DNA of 20,906 bases from Leptospira alstonii serovar Sichuan str. 79601 (GCF_000347175.1 NZ_ANIK01000002.1:1-20906), one strand, 5' to 3'. Numbered from the stretch's first letter, positions 1-19,670 are shown. Notes: generated from the sequence alone by a model not told the origin. Numbers and translations are program-made.

Positions 1-386
1 AGGATAGAATCTCCGACTTCGAGTTCCTCCAACCACAGAAGATAATTGAAAAGATAACAACGAGACACGCCATGAACCTGTGCGAGGGTTCCAAAAAGAG
101 TCCAAGTCCCTGTTCTAACTCGAATGTTCACTCGTTTCATCTTTAATTTACCCGGACTGGATTGATACAAGGTTCTGCCCGCTTTTTTCCCCAGACGTTT
201 CGTAGCAGAAAGATACTTTCCATAGGTTCTCAAAAGTTCCGGGATTTTCCTAGGGAGCAGTTTGATATCTTTTTCGGAGAAACGAACCCAAGTATCTTCC
301 GGAATCAAAAGAGTAACCGTTTCGGAGCGATTCTCTCCAAGAGTCGAACTGATTTTAGAATCGGAGCTAATTAACAAAGTTCCCAT
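1..386 (-). CDS. DUF1564 family protein, 3' end cut by the window edge
   Basis: This reading frame starts at an ATG whose complement lies at 384-386 and stays open to base 1, so only the first 128 codons or so are present. The product begins [16 protein letters not shown] and later reads [20 protein letters not shown] and [18 protein letters not shown] recognise this as the DUF1564 family, a multicopy family of unknown function in Leptospira genomes. The gene was found by translating the reverse strand directly. The + strand frames here are shadows. The frame is open upstream to a TAA about 23 codons before the chosen ATG. That ATG matches the family's usual start, but no clear Shine-Dalgarno is visible. 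The helix-rich, Arg/Lys-rich C-terminal part might bind DNA, but that is inference. Family assignment is fairly sure; function is unknown. Confidence 0.75.
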   Translation of the reverse strand, partial: MGTLLISSDSKISSTLGENRSETVTLLIPEDTWVRFSEKDIKLLPRKIPELLRTYGKYLSATKRLGKKAGRTLYQSSPGKLKMKRVNIRVRTGTWTLFGTLAQVHGVSRCYLFNYLLWLEELEVGDSI

Positions 387-580
387 ACTACATACGGTTC
401 TGGGAACGGGTTCATGCGGATCGGATTCGTGTGGAAAACGAAAATTTTCTTAAAAAAATAACGTAACTCGGATACGGCGTAAGGGAATCGAAAAGATTTT
501 GGTTTATCGAATCCTACCGCCGAACGGATCCCGTTTTGGAAAAACGATAACGCTCATTTTAGTTTCATCCCGGTGATCAA

Positions 581-1156
581 TTACCGTTTTTGCCGAATAT
601 GACTTACAAGTTCTCGCCATAATTTTTTATATCCAATACCATCCTGCGGATCGCGTTTCATACTCAGAGAGCCATATTGAATCTTCGAACCCGATATTTG
701 GAAGATGAAATAGGTATATCTTTTAACTGTAATACGAATTTCCTTGTTTTCTTCTTTGTTCTTAAGATGATCCCTCGTTAGAATCGTCCATTTTCCGAAC
801 TGAAATTCCTTATTATCCAAAGACAAAATATAGGAATAGAGTTTTGTAAAGTTGGAAGTAGTGATTCCGTAAATGTTTTCATCAATCCAAAGATCTAAGT
901 CGGGAGTTTTTCTTGCGTAAAAATATTCGTCTTTCCATTTTTTTGAATCGATAGAGGGCCGAGTCGAAACTTTTAGAATCGCCTTTTCTTCTTCCATGCC
1001 GAGATACGTAACAACGTGTAGATCCGAACTCTTTCGAACCAAAGTCTGAAATTCTTCAGCGCTGATTTCTTTCGGCTTATCACAATTGAAAAATATCATT
1101 GTGGAAAAAGTTAGAACGAGATAAAAAAAAGATTTTTTGAATTTTGCTCGATCCAT
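581..1156 (-). CDS. Putative lipoprotein of unknown function (191 aa)
   Basis: The product starts with a positively charged tip (MDRAKFKKS), a hydrophobic segment at residues 10-23, and then FFNC with Cys25. This is a plausible spirochaetal lipobox, so the mature protein would begin at Cys25 and be anchored to a membrane. The remaining ~165 residues are mixed charged and aromatic (for example KRYTYFIFQISGSKIQYG), which suggests a compact beta-rich fold. I recognise no domain. The ATG at 1156 is preferred because the signal peptide begins right there; only a weak purine stretch precedes it. It lies 76 bp downstream of the citrate synthase homologue on the same strand, so co-transcription is possible but not shown. 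Confident as a gene, not in function. Confidence 0.7.
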   Translation of the reverse strand: MDRAKFKKSFFYLVLTFSTMIFFNCDKPKEISAEEFQTLVRKSSDLHVVTYLGMEEEKAILKVSTRPSIDSKKWKDEYFYARKTPDLDLWIDENIYGITTSNFTKLYSYILSLDNKEFQFGKWTILTRDHLKNKEENKEIRITVKRYTYFIFQISGSKIQYGSLSMKRDPQDGIGYKKLWRELVSHIRQKR

Positions 1157-1232
1157 GTAGAATAAGTTTCTTGAAATGCTTTTGAATCAAACCCAAGCCG
1201 GTCTGGTCTTTCATCTCGGATTTTGCATCTAC

Positions 1233-2526
<1,294 letters not shown>

Positions 2527-2645
2527 CTTAGAGAATGTTATGCGTCAATTCTTCTAATTAAGAGCGAGTCGATTTTGTTCGTTTCTTCATGTCTCGAATC
2601 CAACTGAAACAAAAGAAAATCGAAATATTCTTGTTTTCCTAACGA

Positions 2646-2687
2646 TCGCGAAGCGATCGCCCTGACCCCTGACTTTCTATCCACTGA
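2646..2687. repeat. 42-nt intergenic repeat, copy 1
   Basis: These 42 bases recur identically at 3080-3121. The unit overlaps a perfect hairpin at 2643-2659 (arms CGATCGC and GCGATCG around GAA), followed by degenerate CTGACCCCT-like words. It lies in the spacer upstream of the citrate synthase gene. Confidence 0.85.
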
Positions 2688-3079
2688 TTCCTAAAACCCC
2701 GGCATCTTGTAAAGTCCTAAAATCGGGGGGCGTGTCCCGGCGAAATCTCTTTGTTTTACTCCGCCGGGTCGCGCTCTCGGTTTCAATCTGCAAAGCGCCA
2801 TTTTATATTTTTCTAATATAACAATGGTTTCGTTTTTTGTCCTTATCGTTTCGATTTTGAACGGCGCATTGCAGTATTTCCACCTCGATCGCTCACGCGG
2901 TTGTAATAGAAATGTTCGGTTCTCATGTCTTGAACCCAATCTTACTACTTAACGTGAGTTCGATATAACAAATGCGAAAGCGATTGATTATATGTTGCGA
3001 TCATAGAGAGCAACACTTTAGTTAAATTCCGAAGGAACTTTCGCAAAAAGCGCGGTCGCGAGCCGGTCCGCTATGAAAT
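2688..3079. other. Gene-free spacer between two repeat copies
   Basis: The spacer 2514-3160 as a whole holds no gene I can support. An 82-codon reverse frame at 2691-2939 begins MGSRHENRTFLLQPRERSR. It is rich in Arg and Cys, shows no domain or signal, ends in repeat sequence and has no good ribosome binding site. I treat it as repeated intergenic sequence rather than a protein gene. The part 2940-3079 is AT-rich and carries short inverted words such as GCGAAAGCG but no clear element boundary. Confidence 0.45.
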
Positions 3080-3160
3080 TCGCGAAGCGATCGCCCTGAC
3101 CCCTGACTTTCTATCCACTGACCCCTAATAAGCTGACCCCTATTCACTAACCACTGACTC

Positions 3161-3165
<5 letters not shown>
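3080..3165. repeat. 42-nt repeat copy 2 plus degenerate CTGACCCCTA array
   Basis: 3080-3121 is identical to 2646-2687. It runs on into further degenerate words: CTGACCCCTA, TTCACTAACCACTGACTCCTAG. The last word overlaps the end of the next gene: its CTAG supplies the TAG stop (complement at 3161-3163) of the FlaA-like gene. A closely similar string, CCACTGACCCCTAGTAC, occurs at 12620-12636 upstream of another gene's border. Confidence 0.75.
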
Positions 3166-3826
<661 letters not shown>

Positions 3827-3911
3827 AGAATCGGTTGACAGTCTCCTTCCAAATGTTTCCACTATCCGAATATCGTCAAAAAACTAAATCTCTAATATAC
3901 AGGAGTGTAAA

Positions 3912-5000
<1,089 letters not shown>

Positions 5001-5026
5001 GAGTTAAAAAAAAATCGTCAGGATTG

Positions 5027-5056
5027 AAAAAACCCGGAAATTTTCCGGGTTTTTTT
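5027..5056 (+). terminator. Rho-independent terminator after the OmpL47-type gene
   Basis: AAAAAACCCGGAAA is followed by its near-perfect inverse ending in a run of seven T. The near-palindrome carries A and T tracts on opposite sides. It lies 26 bases past the stop codon and separates this gene from the comF-like gene. Confidence 0.85.
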
Positions 5057-5093
5057 ACGCCCTTTAAACGTTTCAAAAGAACCGTAAAGGGTA

Positions 5094-5849
5094 ATGAAAC
5101 TCCGGAAATTATTGGATTATTTTCTACCCGTCGATTGCGAGTTTTGCGGAAGATACGATTCTTTCTCCTCCAAAATCGGAGTTTGCAAACTCTGTCATTC
5201 GGAAAATTCGAGTTCTCCGATTCGTCCGCAAAGTATATGCAAAATTTGTAAAGAAGTACGAACGACGGAGGAATGTTTCTATTGTAGTTCGAGAAACGTA
5301 TTTTTCGAAGAACTGAAGTTTTTACGAAACAGAACTCCATTTTTGGCGAAGGTGATCAACTGCGTCAAATTGCGTTCGGTTTATCCGCTTTCGATTTATC
5401 TTTGTTTAGGTATGAAGAGAGAATTAAGATCCTGGAAGAGCCTGAGTTTTTCCGGAATGATTCTCATGCCCTCCACAAAAACAAAATGGTATTCCAAAAA
5501 TAAAAGAAGGCCGTTTGAGTCCTGCGATTTCGCACTGAAACGATTACGGAGTATTCTTCCTTTTCCGTTGATATGTCCGATCGAAAAGATAAGCGATGAA
5601 AAACAGGCCGGTAAAAGTTTAACGGATCGTTTTATCCATGCAAGACTTGCTTTTCGAATCAAAAAGGAATATAAGGGAAAGTTAAGAGGAAATTATCTCG
5701 TAGTCGACGACGTGTTTACCACGGGGGCTTCCGCAAACGAATTGGCGAGAATTCTCATTCAAAACGGAGCCGAATCGGTTCGAATTTTTACCTTGATTCG
5801 AACGGAAGGAAAGGGGCTTACAATTGAAAAAGACGTTACGGATGTTTAG
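5094..5849 (+). CDS. comF: ComF family protein (zinc-finger plus phosphoribosyltransferase domain)
   Basis: The N-terminal ~70 residues hold paired cysteines (CEFC, CKLC, CKIC, CFYC), as in the zinc-binding head of ComF proteins. The C-terminal part is a type I phosphoribosyltransferase-like domain with the PRPP-loop signature VVDDVFTTGASANELA. In naturally competent bacteria ComFC supports uptake or processing of transforming DNA. In Leptospira the role is not established, and the protein may serve another nucleotide- or DNA-related task. Length (251 aa) is normal for the family. AAAGG lies a few bases before the ATG. It starts 38 bp after a terminator and ends 27 bp before dinB on the same strand, so the two are probably co-transcribed. 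Confidence 0.85.
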   Translation: MKLRKLLDYFLPVDCEFCGRYDSFSSKIGVCKLCHSENSSSPIRPQSICKICKEVRTTEECFYCSSRNVFFEELKFLRNRTPFLAKVINCVKLRSVYPLSIYLCLGMKRELRSWKSLSFSGMILMPSTKTKWYSKNKRRPFESCDFALKRLRSILPFPLICPIEKISDEKQAGKSLTDRFIHARLAFRIKKEYKGKLRGNYLVVDDVFTTGASANELARILIQNGAESVRIFTLIRTEGKGLTIEKDVTDV

Positions 5850-5876
5850 CGGTTTGTAATCTGACTTAAATCGAAT

Positions 5877-6965
<1,089 letters not shown>

Positions 6966-6991
6966 TATTCAAAAAATAGAATTTTGTTAAA

Positions 6992-7055
6992 GGTTTGTCC
7001 CAAAATCGGAAAGAAAATTTGCGGGAACTCCCCCGCTGGGTTTTTGGGACAAGCC
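6992..7055. terminator. Nested inverted repeat between converging genes, likely bidirectional terminator
   Basis: Outer arms at 6992-7005 and 7042-7055 (GGTTTGTCCCAAAA / TTTTGGGACAAGCC) pair over 14 positions with one G-U-type mismatch. Inside lies a second hairpin, GCGGG at 7021-7025 with CCCGC at 7032-7036. It fills the gap between dinB (+) and the barrel gene (-), which converge here. The same TTTTGGGAC arm recurs at 12694-12702 and in an inverted repeat at 20358-20425. Confidence 0.6.
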
Positions 7056-7059
7056 TTGA

Positions 7060-8037
7060 TTACAACTTCAATCCGCCCCCGATCATAAAAATCGGTTCGT
7101 TAAAACGATAGGAATATACGGACCCTTTTAAATCGGTTTTTCGATATTGTAGAGTTATATTGAAGAAGTAGGATTCCGATTCCCATTGAACGCCCGTTCC
7201 CGCAAAAAGTGCCGTTTGTGTCAGAGGTTTGGAATAAATTCCGCTTTCATAACTTTTCCCGAACCCGAATCCGCCCTGAACAAACCAAAAAATCGAGTCC
7301 GAAAGAGAAACGTAATATTTGACTCCCGGCGAAAGCGAAAGAGTGGCTATCGTGAATTTGCCGTGTTTATCATTTTTAAAATTTCCGCCGAGTTGATTGA
7401 ACAGGAACGAATTGAGGGACGTGCCGGCTAACATCTGATATTCCGGCGTCGAGTTCAGATTGGCATTTGTAACAAGTCCGATCCAAGGGGAAATGTTTCG
7501 ATCCGGAAAGGAATAGGAGTTTTGTTCGAGTCCGAGTGAAAAACCGAAATTGGCGCTGCGACGATATTCGCCGTTAAAGGAGACGGTTTTAACGTCTACG
7601 GAATATTTTTTTTCGAAATAAGGATCGATATTGACTACCATCGTCAAAATATCCGTCAAATTGTATCCGCGATTGAAACTCGGCTTCTCCGTAACTTGGG
7701 AACTCCACGCGGAACCGTTCAAAGAAAAGTAGAATTTTTTAATATTCTTATCTTCCTTTTTTTCCTCTTTCACTTCCGATTTTTTAATTTCCGAAATGAG
7801 AATTTTTTCAACCAGAGTCAAATCGATTTTTTCGGTTTTGCCCGTTTCGTCCACGACCAAAATGTGATCGGCACGCAGGGAAGTTTTGACGTTTTCGACC
7901 GTTTTACCGTCCCTTAAAAGAACCGTGTCCGCAAAAATCTTTCCCGAATTCGACAAAAGATAAAAGTAAAGAATTCCTCGAAGAATTCCGAACCTTCGCA
8001 TTCCGCCGCGAAACATAATTTGCCGAAAACGATTCAA
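7060..8037 (-). CDS. Predicted outer-membrane beta-barrel protein with an N-terminal KDG-type module
   Basis: A hydrophobic leader ([23 protein letters not shown]) is followed at residues ~37-80 by [14 protein letters not shown]...[13 protein letters not shown]. That module matches the C-terminus of the FecR-type protein encoded just upstream. After a Lys/Glu-rich linker (~83-100), the rest alternates aromatic and small residues in strand-like stretches ([40 protein letters not shown]) and ends [10 protein letters not shown]. This suggests a barrel of about 220 residues. The first codon taken here is TTG, overlapping the upstream stop by 4 bases. ATG codons at 8016 and 8001 also fit the signal peptide, the latter best. 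It is the last gene of a sigma factor-FecR-barrel unit, so it may be the surface output or sensor of that circuit. Family name unknown. Confidence 0.7.
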   Translation of the reverse strand: MNRFRQIMFRGGMRRFGILRGILYFYLLSNSGKIFADTVLLRDGKTVENVKTSLRADHILVVDETGKTEKIDLTLVEKILISEIKKSEVKEEKKEDKNIKKFYFSLNGSAWSSQVTEKPSFNRGYNLTDILTMVVNIDPYFEKKYSVDVKTVSFNGEYRRSANFGFSLGLEQNSYSFPDRNISPWIGLVTNANLNSTPEYQMLAGTSLNSFLFNQLGGNFKNDKHGKFTIATLSLSPGVKYYVSLSDSIFWFVQGGFGFGKSYESGIYSKPLTQTALFAGTGVQWESESYFFNITLQYRKTDLKGSVYSYRFNEPIFMIGGGLKL

Positions 8038-9365
8038 AATGAAATCGACTCTACATCCTTGGACGGAATTACTCTTTTTTTACCTTCGACTTCGATGATA
8101 TATCTGTCTTCGTACTGAATCAGATTTCCCTTTAATTCGACGCCGTCTTTCAGCTTGATCGTTTTGTTTCCTAAACGCACGGGTTCTTCCTTTTTCGGTT
8201 CGGTTTTCGGAACGATTTTTTTATCTATTTTAGAATTCGGTGATATACTTTCGATGTCTTTCGTTTCTTCTTTAGGAGGTTCGACGGATTTGAAATTTTC
8301 AATACGGTTCGCAAAATTCTCCAGTTCTTCGATATTGTGTTTTTCCAAAGAAACGGTCTTTTTTTGCGAAACGGAATCTACGATCGTCTTTTGCATTTCC
8401 TCCAAAAGAACGAAAGTTTCCTTCGGATTTGTCTGCTTTTCGTTCAAAACAAGAAGGGGATTCTGCGCCGAATCCTTTTGAAAGAATAAGGATTTCGTTT
8501 CCAAGGAAGAATTGGAAAGTTTTTCCGAAGAAATATCGTTCCAGATTCTTTCATACTTCGCTTTTTGTTCGGGATCATTTGCGGTTTGTACGTCCAGAGA
8601 ATGTTTTACGAACTCTTCCTTTTGTTTGTCCAATAAGAACGGAAGCAAATAACGAACCCCCGATCGAACTTCCGCAGAGCCGTCCCAAACGTTCACCTTG
8701 TAACGATCCTCGGAGTTTTCGATCCATACCTTGGTTCCGGTCAATCGAATTTCGGTTCCGCTCAGATAGATTTTAGTTTTTCCCTCCACATCCGTCAAAG
8801 TTTCGTTTAACAAAAACTTTCCTTTTTGCAGAAAGATGGAAAGTTGATAACCCTGCGATTCGGCCTCTTGAACCGATTGCGCCAAATTCAAAACTCGGAT
8901 TTCCGAATTCGGAAAAACTCTGAAATGCAGTTTGCCGTTTATTCTAACGTCGCAAAAAGAATTTGAATCCAACCGAACCCAATCCGAGCGTAAACTTTCC
9001 GGATTACAATTGCCCGTAACTTCCATCGGGATCGGTTCGGTTTTGCGGAACGTTTCCGATTTGAAGATCAGGGATAAGGAAACGATTAAGGAAATGATCG
9101 CGGCGATAGCCAGAAATTGATTCCTAAAGTTTCCTTGAAATAAACTTGTTTTAGGGGTCGAAGATTCGATAAGAATTTGCTCGAGTCCTATCTTGTGTTG
9201 TTTCAGACCCGCTTGCGTTTTTACGTAGTTTTCGTATCTTTTTTTAAGATCGGGATGGAGTGTTATGATTTCGTTTAATCTTTTGTCCTCTTCCGATCCG
9301 GTTTCTCCGAAAAGGAATAAAGACATCAATTCTTCGAATTCTTCGTGTAGATCTTTTTGTTCCAT
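8034..9365 (-). CDS. FecR-domain membrane protein, probable anti-sigma/sigma regulator
   Basis: The 443-residue product has an acidic helical N-terminal region (1-80, [18 protein letters not shown]) like anti-sigma factor cytoplasmic domains. One membrane segment follows at ~83-101. A FecR-like region at ~115-240 includes [33 protein letters not shown] and [10 protein letters not shown]. Then come a Lys/Glu/Ser-rich linker and a C-terminal module (401-443) beginning [17 protein letters not shown]. FecR proteins sit in the inner membrane and control an ECF sigma factor in response to an envelope or periplasmic signal. The ATG at 9365 lies two bases after the stop of the sigma gene, and the end overlaps the barrel gene. 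The C-terminal module is homologous to the N-terminus of that barrel protein. The regulator call is well supported; the signal is unknown. Confidence 0.8.
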   Translation of the reverse strand: MEQKDLHEEFEELMSLFLFGETGSEEDKRLNEIITLHPDLKKRYENYVKTQAGLKQHKIGLEQILIESSTPKTSLFQGNFRNQFLAIAAIISLIVSLSLIFKSETFRKTEPIPMEVTGNCNPESLRSDWVRLDSNSFCDVRINGKLHFRVFPNSEIRVLNLAQSVQEAESQGYQLSIFLQKGKFLLNETLTDVEGKTKIYLSGTEIRLTGTKVWIENSEDRYKVNVWDGSAEVRSGVRYLLPFLLDKQKEEFVKHSLDVQTANDPEQKAKYERIWNDISSEKLSNSSLETKSLFFQKDSAQNPLLVLNEKQTNPKETFVLLEEMQKTIVDSVSQKKTVSLEKHNIEELENFANRIENFKSVEPPKEETKDIESISPNSKIDKKIVPKTEPKKEEPVRLGNKTIKLKDGVELKGNLIQYEDRYIIEVEGKKRVIPSKDVESISF

Positions 9366-9366
9366 G

Positions 9367-9892
<526 letters not shown>

Positions 9893-10112
9893 AATCTATA
9901 CTCTATATATAAGAATTCAAACATACTCTGGAAATTTCTCTCTTTAAAAAAAATCGGTTCGATTTCGTCTATTTAAACCGAAAACGGTTCTCCGAATAGA
10001 AAATTTTCAAGATGCAAGCAATCAAACTATAACTCTGTAAGAATCCTTTTTTTTGAATTTGATAAAGTATAAACTAGCGCCTTAAGTTCTCCTTTCAATA
10101 TTAGATTTGTTT

Positions 10113-10140
10113 GAGAAAGAATCCAAATGGATTCTTTCTC
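10113..10140. terminator. Perfect 12-bp hairpin below the truncated lipoprotein gene
   Basis: GAGAAAGAATCC and GGATTCTTTCTC flank a 4-base AAAT loop. A T-run (GATTTTTT) follows on the + side only. It lies 40 bases past the end of the reverse-strand pseudogene and may terminate its transcript, or any read-through from the left. Confidence 0.6.
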
Positions 10141-10180
10141 GATTTTTTCCGATCGCCGATGTTGGTCGGCCGATCCTACT

Positions 10181-10850
<670 letters not shown>

Positions 10851-11027
10851 TCGGGAGAAATATTAATAAAAAAAGGAAAGAGTGAGACAGGTTTTTGAAA
10901 AAAAGATGAGAGTTTTTGCTATTAACCGATTGTTTATTTGATTTTATCTCGAAAATTTTCGATATCTGCGGAGAGGATTCCTTTGATAAAAGAAGTTTCT
11001 TTCGTCATTGTCCTTATGAGAAAATAC

Positions 11028-11065
11028 AAACATAGAAAGGAGCCGACGAGCTCCTTTCTATGTTT
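11028..11065. terminator. 16-bp perfect hairpin after the full-length lipoprotein gene
   Basis: Arms at 11028-11043 and 11050-11065 (AAACATAGAAAGGAGC and its exact inverse) surround a 6-base loop. T-rich tails are present on both sides, so it can act in both directions. It lies about 80 bases downstream of the lipoprotein stop and is the only structured element in the 316-base gap 10828-11143. The rest of that gap is AT-rich and holds the pseudogene leader. Confidence 0.75.
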
Positions 11066-11143
11066 TCGGTTCGAATGGAATGGATCGATTTCCCTCGAAT
11101 TCAATGAATTGGCATCGTCTTTATCGGAATCGACAAAGACCTT

Positions 11144-12364
11144 TCACTTCGTCTCGCTAAGAATCGTAGGTAAATGAAAGATCAAATTTCTTCGGGCGGT
11201 TGTGCTCATATTGTCGTCTCCGCTCGTCGCGTTGGGTCTGTCGGCAGCGTTGAGTTGGGGAGAGAATACGTTATCCGCCGCAGTCGAATCCCAGAAGAGG
11301 GCGTTGTCTATGGAAACGTTAAACAACAGATCCCCGTTTTTCTTGGAAGAATCCAGATTTACAATCAATATGTACGGATCTTTCACGTCCAAATTGTTGA
11401 CGGAAGCGGGAGCCTTGAATTTAAGTTTTTGTGCCGCAGAATTCCATGGGATACCGGCAATCGAAGGCGGATTGAGAGTGCGGTCGGGTTTTGTGAAAGG
11501 GTTATAATCATCCGAAACTCCAACCTGTAGTATGCCGCCTGAACTCGAGTCGATCGCTAATTCACCCATTTGACAAGAGCCTCCCATTTCTTCAGGTTTT
11601 AACAATTCGGAAAAGATAAAACTTGGAGAATTGACAAAGGAAGCGGGACAATCCTTACTAAAAAGTTTCGGGCTTACATCGCCTCTTCCGACGGTATTAC
11701 TCAGGATAGTATTTGGAGTCGGGTTGTTTAGCACTAAATCCACGTAACGATACGAGTTTTCAGGAACGTCTTTCGGATCGAAGTAATAGGTAAAATCCCT
11801 TGCGATGATTCCCACTCGATCGTAGTCCTGTTTCTCTTCATCCGGAATGGGAGAGATCGGGAGAAAAGCGGAACTCGAAGAACCGCTTCCGGTTTGTAAT
11901 CCGATCGGCATAAAACCGGTCTCACATACTTTAGAACCGGGAACTGGAGCTCCGGGCGCTTTGAACATTACAAAATTTGCATTTTCTAATGTTTCCTTTC
12001 CCTTCGCCGGTCCTCCCTTTGCGACCGATTTGTAAGCGAGAACTTGGCAGATGCCGATGGAAACCGCAGCCGGTGTGATGAAATGATCGTTGAATCCGTC
12101 TCCCGCACCGTCTCCGTAGTTTTGCGGATTGTCTCCGCCGAGATCGGTTAAAAATCCGGACGCGGAACCTACTTTGAATTGGGACGAGCCTGCTTGAGTG
12201 CGGGCAGCCGCGAGTGCGCTCGTGTTGGAAATCCGAAACTCGGCATTTTGACCCGAGCTGAGTAAGATTGCAGCCAATAATAAATCGTTATTATTGTCCT
12301 TATGGTTTTTGCAACTTACAAACAAAACAAGCGTGACAAACGCGGCCAGCTTAATCCCGTACAA
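11144..12364 (-). CDS. Lipoprotein of unknown function (about 406 aa) with an atypical start
   Basis: From the TTG at 12364 the product begins with a hydrophobic leader ending LVLFVSC, so Cys18 is a good lipidation site. A low-complexity stretch (HKDNNND) and a second hydrophobic stretch follow. The body is Gly/Ser/Ala-rich (for example GLQTGSGSSSSAFLP), and a C-terminal half from ~227 on is shared with the neighbouring pseudogene. I recognise no domain; it resembles other large Leptospira hypothetical lipoproteins. The TTG has no ribosome binding site. The conserved AGAGG lies eight bases before an in-frame ATA at 12385, exactly where the paralogue has ATG. The true start may thus be the ATA (adding MKQNQSK-like residues), or expression may be impaired. 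Gene call good, start and function uncertain. Confidence 0.75.
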   Translation of the reverse strand: MYGIKLAAFVTLVLFVSCKNHKDNNNDLLLAAILLSSGQNAEFRISNTSALAAARTQAGSSQFKVGSASGFLTDLGGDNPQNYGDGAGDGFNDHFITPAAVSIGICQVLAYKSVAKGGPAKGKETLENANFVMFKAPGAPVPGSKVCETGFMPIGLQTGSGSSSSAFLPISPIPDEEKQDYDRVGIIARDFTYYFDPKDVPENSYRYVDLVLNNPTPNTILSNTVGRGDVSPKLFSKDCPASFVNSPSFIFSELLKPEEMGGSCQMGELAIDSSSGGILQVGVSDDYNPFTKPDRTLNPPSIAGIPWNSAAQKLKFKAPASVNNLDVKDPYILIVNLDSSKKNGDLLFNVSIDNALFWDSTAADNVFSPQLNAADRPNATSGDDNMSTTARRNLIFHLPTILSETK

Positions 12365-12382
12365 TTTGCTTTGATTCTGTTT

Positions 12383-12398
12383 TATCGTATAAACCTCT
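12383..12398 (-). promoter_or_regulatory. Shine-Dalgarno placed before an ATA codon instead of ATG
   Basis: On the reverse strand AGAGG (12398-12394) is followed after eight bases by ATA (12385-12383), in frame with the lipoprotein. The paralogous leader at 10825-10840 has GGAGG, eight bases, then ATG. The leaders are clearly homologous, so this site marks the ancestral start. Confidence 0.55.
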
Positions 12399-12607
12399 AA
12401 TGAAATTACGAAATAGAACGAAAGAGTGTGCCAGGTCTCGGAGAGAAATCGGAAAATCCTTGGAGAATCGCATTGATTTCCATTTTCGTTGGTCTTGGGA
12501 CGACTGGATTCGGGTATAAGGAAATTTTAGAAGGAACGGAACGAAAAAGAACGAAGTAAAGGCCAAGATCGTGGGATCTTAATCCCTAATACATAGCTAC
12601 TATCTAA

Positions 12608-12636
12608 ACTGATCCCTACCCACTGACCCCTAGTAC
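12608..12636. repeat. Degenerate CTGACCCCTA repeat; gene-free spacer 12386-12733
   Basis: ACTGATCCCTACCCACTGACCCCTAGTAC belongs to the same degenerate family as 3096-3165. The surrounding spacer also holds a single GGTTTTGGGACAA arm at 12692-12704, related to the inverted repeats at 6992-7055 and 20358-20425. Otherwise I see no gene. Short frames on both strands lack ribosome binding sites and domains. Confidence 0.6.
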
Positions 12637-12733
12637 GTGGGAACTCCGACATTTTTGTGGAACGCAGTGTCTCGCTTCTATTGGCGCTCGACAGGTTTTG
12701 GGACAATCTCTGAATCGATTTTCGGGACCTTGA

Positions 12734-14611
<1,878 letters not shown>

Positions 14612-14627
14612 TTGATTTTAATAAATT

Positions 14628-14673
14628 ATACTTTTTGCAAGTAAAAAGTCTCCCTTTTGCGGGGCTTTCCCGC
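14628..14673 (-). terminator. Two hairpins between mnmC and recQ, one shared with the right-end repeat region
   Basis: GCGGG at 14659-14663 pairs with CCCGC at 14669-14673. A second stem CTTTTT/AAAAAG follows at 14631-14648. The 21 bases 14628-14648 are identical to 20676-20696 inside the MITE-like element. In the direction of mnmC transcription the GC hairpin comes first and is followed by a T-rich stretch, so it can terminate the mnmC transcript. Confidence 0.55.
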
Positions 14674-14689
14674 GCCGGAGATCGTTATG

Positions 14690-17676
<2,987 letters not shown>

Positions 17677-17784
17677 CTTTTACTGACATTCTTTTACGAT
17701 TCATTCCGAATTCCAAGTCGTAATTGTAAAAGAGGATCCTTGACCGAAGGGCTTTGTAACAAAATTCTGGTAATCGATCCGTTT

Positions 17785-18810
<1,026 letters not shown>

Positions 18811-18860
18811 CGTGCTTCAAGAATCGCCGAAGTTATCTTCAGAAGAAGACAGAATTTGTT

Positions 18861-19670
18861 CTACCTTATGGAATTCTTCCTCATACCAATCTGGTTTGAA
18901 GGATCGTTTTCTAAAAAAGGAGGCATAAACGGTTTTCCAGACTCGTAGAGAAAGGATAAACAATATGCGTTTAATTCCTCACTTCTGGTAGGATTTCCAT
19001 GTTTATTCAGAAGTTGATTCAATAGCATCTCCTTGGATTTTTCGTTTTTAATCCATATAATAGGATAAGGTTTATTGCTCAAAACTCCCTTGAGGGGTCG
19101 CGGTTCTTCTAGATAGAACTTAAAATGAGTATTGGTCGTTCTAGCTAATAGAATCAATACTTCAACGGAAATGACGAATTTTAATTCGGTCGCAAATTTA
19201 CTGATTCTGAAACCGATATCGATTTGAGGGCCTATATAATCTTTAGTTTCATTTCCATTGCTATCGGAAGTGATCATTGCATTGATAACGGGAAAGCCCG
19301 CAATCCAGGCACAACCTTTTAATGATAAATTTTTATCCTTTATATTATAAGAATAATTGAAAACCGCTTGGGAAAATGCTTTTACAAGATATTGCACTTC
19401 TTGGTGTTTTTTGATTTCACACTCGAAGATCAATTCGTCTCCAAGGGATTTCCATAACTTTTGTAAGGGTAACTTTAAATTTTGAAACAAAGAGGAATTT
19501 GCTTCAATTTGATTTAAGAATGTGATAGGAAACTCTTCGTAAAAAGTAGTGAAAAAACGCAGCCAATGATTTTGAGATTGGGCTTTATTTTTGTATTCGG
19601 TAGAACCAACGATATCCACCGATAAAAACAAGATAACTTTACGACTTGAAAATGGAGTCGTAACGGACAT
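18861..19670 (-). CDS. Divergent class III nucleotidyl cyclase-like protein
   Basis: The 269-residue product opens almost directly with a cyclase-type strand, VILFLSVDIVGSTEYKN (metal Asp19). KLWKSLGDELIFECE follows at 71-85, with Lys74 and the second metal Asp78 in the K-x-x-G-D pattern. Then come GCAWIAGFP at 119-127 and DYIGPQIDIGFRISKFA at 144-160. The last block aligns with the usual IGDxVNLAARL: the transition-state Arg is kept (Arg155), the Asn is Asp151, and the base-selecting Asp is Pro148. Nucleotide specificity is therefore open. There is no transmembrane or sensor domain. The C-terminal ~65 residues are not recognised. The ATG is preceded by GGAAGG six bases away, and both lie inside the end of the metallopeptidase gene (32-bp overlap). 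The gene is AT-rich: 19321-19440 has 34 G+C in 120, against 58 in 120 at 15421-15540 in mnmC. Confidence 0.7.
   Translation of the reverse strand: MSVTTPFSSRKVILFLSVDIVGSTEYKNKAQSQNHWLRFFTTFYEEFPITFLNQIEANSSLFQNLKLPLQKLWKSLGDELIFECEIKKHQEVQYLVKAFSQAVFNYSYNIKDKNLSLKGCAWIAGFPVINAMITSDSNGNETKDYIGPQIDIGFRISKFATELKFVISVEVLILLARTTNTHFKFYLEEPRPLKGVLSNKPYPIIWIKNEKSKEMLLNQLLNKHGNPTRSEELNAYCLSFLYESGKPFMPPFLENDPSNQIGMRKNSIR

Noticed and set aside
162..453. Two + strand frames at the left edge
   Set aside because: They lie opposite the DUF1564 frame, whose product is a recognisable family; the + products are not protein-like.
2691..2939. 82-codon reverse frame in the repeat-rich spacer
   Set aside because: No ribosome binding site, domain or export signal; composition and location fit repeated intergenic sequence.
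5024..5251. 75-codon + frame over the terminator and comF start
   Set aside because: It translates the terminator palindrome and overlaps the well-supported comF-like gene in another frame.
8016..8037. Frameshift fusion of the FecR-type and barrel genes because they share a module
   Set aside because: Each has its own intact frame, a normal stop/start overlap and, for the barrel protein, a signal peptide in between.
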